A stretch of DNA of 8,958 nt from Cyanobacteria bacterium UBA8156 (GTDB lineage: Bacteria; Cyanobacteriota; Cyanobacteriia; Pseudanabaenales; Pseudanabaenaceae): the NCBI GenBank assembly GCA_003456125.1, contig DMPD01000023.1:1-8958 (forward strand), in the 5' to 3' direction. The position numbers were made by a program, and so were the translations under genes. Of the stretch, positions 6,011 through 8,958 are shown piece after piece. Within the stretch, counting starts at the first letter, position 1, and each line of letters starts with the position of its first letter. The notes under the pieces are model-generated. The model saw only the letters and a program-made list of their open reading frames with translations. It did not search any database and was not told the DNA's origin.

Positions 6011-7735
6011 GTGGCTCGATCTTATCCGCAAACCCACCAGCAAACCTACCAACAAACCTACCAACAAACCTATCGGTGGAGCCGGGATAACTACTCGCCC
6101 CTGCTCCGGGCGCTCGACGTGTGGGGTGCGGTATTTCAGTTTCTGATTTTTCTGCAAATCGATAGCTGGGACTGGAGCTACCCCGGCGGCAAGACCGAAG
6201 CGGCTTTGCAGAAGCGCCGCCGGGAGCGGGCCGCCTGGCTGCGGGAAGCAATGTTGCGGTTGGGGCCCACCTTCATCAAAGTGGGGCAGTTGTTGTCCAC
6301 CCGGGCGGATGTATTGCCGGCGGAGAGCGTGGATGAACTCTCCAAATTGCAGGATCGGGTACCGGCCTTTCGGTGGGAACAGGCCCGGCACATTCTGGAA
6401 ACCGATTTGGGCAAATCCCTAGAGGAACTGTTCCAGCGGTTTGAGCCGGTGCCCCTGGCGGCCGCCAGTTTGGGACAGGTTTACAAAGCACAATTGCTGA
6501 CCGGCGAAGAGGTAGCCGTCAAGGTACAGCGACCGGGTCTGCTAAAGCTGTTTGCGATTGATTTGGGGATTTTGCGGCGGATTGCCCAGTATTTTCAGAA
6601 ACACCCCAAGTATGGTCCCGGCCGGGACTGGGTGGGCATTTACGAGGAATGCCGCAAAATTCTCTATGAAGAGGCCGATTACCTCAACGAAGGGCGCAAT
6701 GCCGATCGCTTTCGGCGGAACTTTCGGGGAGACGACCGCATCCGCACCCCGCGCATCTATTGGCGCTATGCCTCGACGCGGGTGCTAACGCTGGAATACC
6801 TACCCGGCATCAAAATCAGCAACTACGAAGCCCTCACCGCCGCGGGGATCGATCGGGGGGCGGTAGCCCGGCTGGCCGCCGAAGCCTACCTGCGGCAACT
6901 GTTGGAAAGCGGTTTCTTCCATGCCGATCCCCACCCCGGGAACTTGGCGGTGTCGCCGGAAGGACACTTGATTTTTTACGATTTTGGCATGATGGGGCAA
7001 ATCAAACCCATCACCCGGGAAAAACTGGTGGGAGTGTTTTTGGGCATTGCCCGCAAGGATGCGGATCTGGTGGTATCGGCCCTGGTGGATTTGGGGGCCC
7101 TCGAAGTCAAAGGCGACCCGGGGCCGGTGCGGCGGGCGGTGCAATACACCCTAGACAACACGTTTGGGGCACCCCTGACCAAGCAATCCATGGGCACCAT
7201 TCAGGACGATTTGTACGAGTTGGCCTACGATCGCCCCTTTCGGTTTCCAGCCACGTTTACCTTTGTGTTGCGGGCTTTGTCTACCCTGGAGGGCTTGGGC
7301 CGGGGTTTGGACAACGGGTTTAACTTTATGGAAATTGCACAACCTTATGTTTTGGCATTGATGGAGAACGGCAACGGGAACGGTTGGGTGGCGGATTTGT
7401 GGGGAGAGTTTGGCAAGCAAGCCGCTACGTTGGGCAATTCGGCGATGGCGCTGCCCGGCAAAATCGATGTGACCCTGGACAAATTGGAGCGGGGGGATTT
7501 GCGGGTTCGGGTGCGATCGCAGGAGACCGATCGGTTGTTGCGGCGGTTGATCGACACGGTGCAAGCGGCGATTTATGGGTTGTTTGGTGCGGCCAGTCTG
7601 GTATCTGCTACGATGCTGTTCATCCATCAGCGGTATGGGTGGGCCGTGGGTGTGGCGGGTTTGGGGCTGTGGTGCGTGACCATGGTCTGGCGCACGTTGA
7701 GCAAGTTGGAAAAGCAAGATCGTATGTTCTCATAG
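6011..7735 (+). CDS. ABC1/AarF/UbiB-family atypical kinase-like membrane protein
   Basis: The protein belongs to the ABC1 (UbiB/AarF/ADCK) family of atypical kinase/ATPase proteins tied to ubiquinone or plastoquinone metabolism and, in plastids, to prenyl-lipid and thylakoid maintenance. With GTG 6011 it has 574 residues, and all family hallmarks are present: KVGQ (90-93) in LGPTFIKVGQLLSTRADVLP, the Ala-rich nucleotide loop AAASLGQVYKA (150-160) replacing the Gly-rich loop, Lys171 in VAVKVQRPG, FFHADPHPGN (302-311) and DFG (324-326). Two C-terminal membrane helices (about 523-538 and 543-560) should anchor it, probably to thylakoid or plasma membrane. I prefer GTG 6011 because AGGGGA lies 4 nt upstream and it gives the short N-terminus usual before the RWSRDNYS block. 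The frame stays open to a GTG at 5924 (603 residues), which would add repeat-coded sequence. A PP2C phosphatase gene follows; as I recall, Synechocystis sll1770-sll1771 has the same order. The substrate is unknown. Confidence 0.94.
   Translation: MARSYPQTHQQTYQQTYQQTYRWSRDNYSPLLRALDVWGAVFQFLIFLQIDSWDWSYPGGKTEAALQKRRRERAAWLREAMLRLGPTFIKVGQLLSTRADVLPAESVDELSKLQDRVPAFRWEQARHILETDLGKSLEELFQRFEPVPLAAASLGQVYKAQLLTGEEVAVKVQRPGLLKLFAIDLGILRRIAQYFQKHPKYGPGRDWVGIYEECRKILYEEADYLNEGRNADRFRRNFRGDDRIRTPRIYWRYASTRVLTLEYLPGIKISNYEALTAAGIDRGAVARLAAEAYLRQLLESGFFHADPHPGNLAVSPEGHLIFYDFGMMGQIKPITREKLVGVFLGIARKDADLVVSALVDLGALEVKGDPGPVRRAVQYTLDNTFGAPLTKQSMGTIQDDLYELAYDRPFRFPATFTFVLRALSTLEGLGRGLDNGFNFMEIAQPYVLALMENGNGNGWVADLWGEFGKQAATLGNSAMALPGKIDVTLDKLERGDLRVRVRSQETDRLLRRLIDTVQAAIYGLFGAASLVSATMLFIHQRYGWAVGVAGLGLWCVTMVWRTLSKLEKQDRMFS
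6026..6073 (+). repeat. 12-bp tandem repeat encoding QQTY tetrapeptides
   Basis: Copies of CARCAAACCYAY occupy 6038-6049, 6050-6061 and 6062-6073, with a partial fourth at 6026-6037. In frame they give QTHQQTYQQTYQQTY near the N-terminus of the ABC1-type protein, just before the conserved RWSRDNYSPL. The array is coding under either start considered for that gene. Confidence 0.9.
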
Positions 7736-7758
7736 GTCATGTTTTCGGGTCATGTTTT
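7735..7758. repeat. Direct repeat of GGTCATGTTTT
   Basis: The 11-mer occurs at 7735-7745 and again at 7748-7758, a 13-bp period. The first copy begins on the last base of the kinase-like gene's TAG stop. It is the first part of the 160-bp gap before the phosphatase gene. The rest of the gap (7759-7832) shows no clear promoter, apart from a 17-codon open frame at 7798-7851 that ends inside the 21-bp repeats. Confidence 0.7.
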
Positions 7759-7832
7759 GGTAGATTCCAATACAGAAACCACGGTAAAACTTGCGGGATG
7801 AGACGGCCGGCATTAACGTTAGAGCCTGGGCA

Positions 7833-7895
7833 GAGGTCAGAGATGGGATAGGTGAGGCCAGAGATGGGATAGGTGAGGCCAGAGATGGGATAGGT
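7833..7895. repeat. Three 21-bp tandem direct repeats abutting the phosphatase start
   Basis: Units at 7833-7853, 7854-7874 and 7875-7895 are identical except for one base in the first (GTC for GCC). They share GAGATGGGATAGGT after a GAGGYCA start. The third ends immediately before the phosphatase ATG at 7896, so GGGATAGGT also occupies the ribosome-binding position. The 21-bp period equals two DNA turns, placing all copies on the same helix face. In the phosphatase frame they would read as EARDGIG heptapeptides if translation began at a TTG at 7791. In another frame each unit holds ATG-GGA-TAG. Confidence 0.95.
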
Positions 7896-8624
7896 ATGGT
7901 ACCCGTATTTTTTGGGCGCTCGGATCGTGGTTGTGTACGTGCCAGTAACCAGGATTCGTTTTACATGGACGAACCGGGGGGCCGATTTTTCGTGGTGGCG
8001 GATGGGATGGGCGGCCATGCCGGCGGTGAAGAGGCCAGTCGGCTGGCGGCGGAAGCCATCCGCGTTTACTTGCAGGAGCACTGGGAGCGGGAAAGTTCCA
8101 CCACGTTGATCCGTACGGCGATCGAGAAGGCCAACGCGGCAATTTTGGCGGATCAGTTAACCCATCCAGCGCGACGGGATTCGGGGACGACGGTGGTGGT
8201 GGTGGGTTTTTTTGACGATGGGGTGTGGTATGCCCACATTGGTGATTCTCGGTTGTACCGTCTGCGGGAAAAAAGCCTGACCCAGATCAGCGAAGATCAT
8301 ACCTGGATTGCCCGGGCGGTGAGTGCGGGGGCGGTAGCACCGGAAGAGGTGCGGGTACATCCCTGGCGCCACATGTTGTTGCAGTGTTTGGGGCGGGAAG
8401 ACCTCAAGCCTGTGGAGCCTGTGCGCATTGAGTTTTTGCCGGGCGATCGCCTGTTGTTGTGCAGCGATGGCCTGACGGAAGAACTCACGGGCGATCGCAT
8501 TGCCTACCATTTGGCCAATCCCGATTTGAAGTTGGCGGTCAGCAATTTGGTGGATGCGGCGAAAGCCAAAGGGGGGCGGGATAACATTACCGTGGTGGCG
8601 ATCGCCCATCCTGCCGATTCTTAA
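7896..8624 (+). CDS. pphA: PP2C-family Ser/Thr protein phosphatase, PphA-like
   Basis: This is a metal-dependent PPM/PP2C phosphatase that removes phosphate from Ser/Thr. The 242 residues form one catalytic domain with all core motifs: SDRGCVRASNQDSF (9-22, Asp20), VADGMGGHAGGEEAS (34-48, metal ligand Asp36), DSGTTVVVV (95-103), HIGDSRLYR (114-122, Asp117), LLLCSDGLTEEL (187-198, Asp191) and GGRDNITVV (226-234, Asp229). Blocks such as HPWRHMLLQCLGREDL closely match, from memory, Synechocystis PphA (sll1771), which dephosphorylates the signalling protein PII; orthology is likely but not proven. The ATG at 7896 gives the usual PphA length and begins just before the domain. An in-frame TTG at 7791 would add a low-complexity repeat N-terminus and seems less likely. 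The upstream neighbour is the ABC1-type gene, after a 160-bp gap with direct repeats that may control it; an Hsp70-like gene follows 46 bp downstream. Confidence 0.94.
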   Translation: MVPVFFGRSDRGCVRASNQDSFYMDEPGGRFFVVADGMGGHAGGEEASRLAAEAIRVYLQEHWERESSTTLIRTAIEKANAAILADQLTHPARRDSGTTVVVVGFFDDGVWYAHIGDSRLYRLREKSLTQISEDHTWIARAVSAGAVAPEEVRVHPWRHMLLQCLGREDLKPVEPVRIEFLPGDRLLLCSDGLTEELTGDRIAYHLANPDLKLAVSNLVDAAKAKGGRDNITVVAIAHPADS

Positions 8625-8660
8625 TTGACTTCTCAATGAAGCCTGGGTTCACCCTTGTGG

Positions 8661-8668
8661 GGGGGGAG
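8661..8668 (+). promoter_or_regulatory. Ribosome binding site of the Hsp70-like gene
   Basis: GGGGGGAG, within a longer run of G, lies 2 nt before the GTG at 8671 and 8 nt before a second in-frame GTG at 8677. The spacing favours the second GTG, while family N-termini (M-x-x-I-A-x-D-F-G) fit the first. The two starts differ by only two residues. Confidence 0.5.
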
Positions 8669-8670
8669 CA

Positions 8671-8958
8671 GTGACGGTGATCGCGTTGGATTTTGGGCAC
8701 ACCCATACGGTGGTGGCGACATGGAACGGGGCCCTGGGCCAGGCGGAGCCGCTGCGCTGGCCGGAGTTGGGGCGCTCCCATCCCCATAACTTTTTAATCC
8801 CTTCGTTGTTGTACGTGCGGGATGGAGCCCAGGGGCGGGTGATGGTGGGACAGCCGGTGGTCAATGGCGGCCACACCCTGCAGGATGCTCGGTATTTTGC
8901 CAATTTGAAGCGGGCCCTGTTGGCGACGGGGGCCTTTGCCCCGGAATTGGATGGGGTG
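8671..8958 (+). CDS. Hsp70/actin-fold ATPase family protein, 3'-truncated by window edge
   Basis: An open frame of 96 codons runs off the right edge with no stop. Its N-terminus, VTVIALDFGHTHTVVATWN, has the form of the first phosphate-binding loop of Hsp70/actin-fold ATPases. It is followed by IPSLLYV (about 47-53), MVGQPVV (64-70) and ARYFANLKRALL (79-90), corresponding in order to the I-PS-V, vG-A and f-n-KR-LG blocks of the Hsp70 nucleotide-binding domain. This points to one of the divergent Hsp70-family proteins common in cyanobacteria and not to DnaK itself, whose loop is IGIDLGTTNSCVA. ATP binding is the likely activity; client or role is unknown. The first loop is unusual in having His at two positions (GHTHT). 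The gene starts 46 bp after the phosphatase stop in the same direction, so co-transcription is plausible. Because most of the protein is missing, other members of the actin-fold superfamily remain possible. Confidence 0.75.
   Translation, partial: MTVIALDFGHTHTVVATWNGALGQAEPLRWPELGRSHPHNFLIPSLLYVRDGAQGRVMVGQPVVNGGHTLQDARYFANLKRALLATGAFAPELDGV

Larger units (their letters stand above)
263..8605. repeat. HIP1 octamers (GCGATCGC), 22 scattered copies
   Basis: Exact copies start at 263, 461, 646, 774, 1008, 1263, 1303, 1512, 1776, 1899, 1931, 2848, 3409, 4172, 4309, 5250, 5456, 5898, 7513, 8443, 8491 and 8598. HIP1 is the highly iterated palindrome of many cyanobacterial genomes. All copies lie inside genes here, and half are in the topoisomerase gene. 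The interval given spans the first to last copy and is not a continuous element. Confidence 0.95.

Noticed and set aside
7798..7851. 17-codon peptide gene upstream of the phosphatase
   Set aside because: Too short and repeat-derived at its end to call as a gene; kept only as part of the leader observation.
7833..7895. CRISPR array
   Set aside because: The 21-bp units are directly abutting with no spacers and only three copies; no cas genes are present. The same applies to the 15-bp and 12-bp arrays.
1..8958. tRNA, rRNA, insertion sequence, phage or defence genes
   Set aside because: I saw no cloverleaf-like tRNA sequence, transposase motif, terminal inverted repeats with target duplications, or phage or defence-system protein signatures.

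Overview
The window is a G+C-rich stretch of cyanobacterial chromosome. The evidence is 22 exact copies of the HIP1 octamer GCGATCGC in 9 kb, a beta-carboxysomal type carbonic anhydrase, a Ycf29/Rre1-type response regulator, and a cyanobacterial-type ABC1 kinase next to a PphA-type PP2C phosphatase. I cannot name the genus from sequence alone. Nothing indicates a prophage, genomic island, insertion sequence or CRISPR array. It reads as an ordinary core-genome region, gene-dense, with some unusual repeats at gene borders.

Layout. (1) Positions 2-2829, plus strand: the 3' part of a type II topoisomerase A-subunit gene (GyrA/ParC family, start lost off the left edge), whose stop overlaps the start of a GNAT acetyltransferase. 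(2) Positions 2826-4450, minus strand: a Rre1/Ycf29-like response regulator followed by a BtuF-like cobalamin-binding protein. These two are translationally coupled (TGATG), and the second converges on and overlaps the GNAT stop by 4 bp. (3) Positions 4451-4831: a short region with tandem hairpin repeats, a 55-residue two-helix membrane protein on the minus strand, and a 71-bp divergent intergenic region. (4) Positions 4832-7735, plus strand: CcaA-like beta-carbonic anhydrase, a 111-residue coiled-coil protein of unknown function, and an ABC1/AarF/UbiB-type kinase-like membrane protein. (5) Positions 7736-8958, plus strand: a 160-bp gap with two sets of short direct repeats, a PphA-like PP2C phosphatase, and the beginning of an Hsp70/actin-fold ATPase cut by the right edge. 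No gene-free stretch exceeds 300 bp.

How the genes may work together. The carbonic anhydrase belongs to the carboxysome CO2-concentrating mechanism. PphA in Synechocystis dephosphorylates the PII protein, which tunes carbon/nitrogen balance. ABC1 kinases act in prenylquinone and thylakoid lipid metabolism, and Rre1 controls stress and redox responses. A photosynthesis/carbon-status neighbourhood is a reasonable reading, but it rests on family knowledge and gene order. The most noteworthy raw-sequence signals are a perfect 28-bp palindrome inside the GNAT gene, three 21-bp direct repeats (two helical turns each, each holding an ATG-GGA-TAG mini-ORF) abutting the phosphatase start, two in-register tandem repeat arrays at the front of the kinase gene, and tandem hairpin repeats downstream of the small membrane-protein gene.
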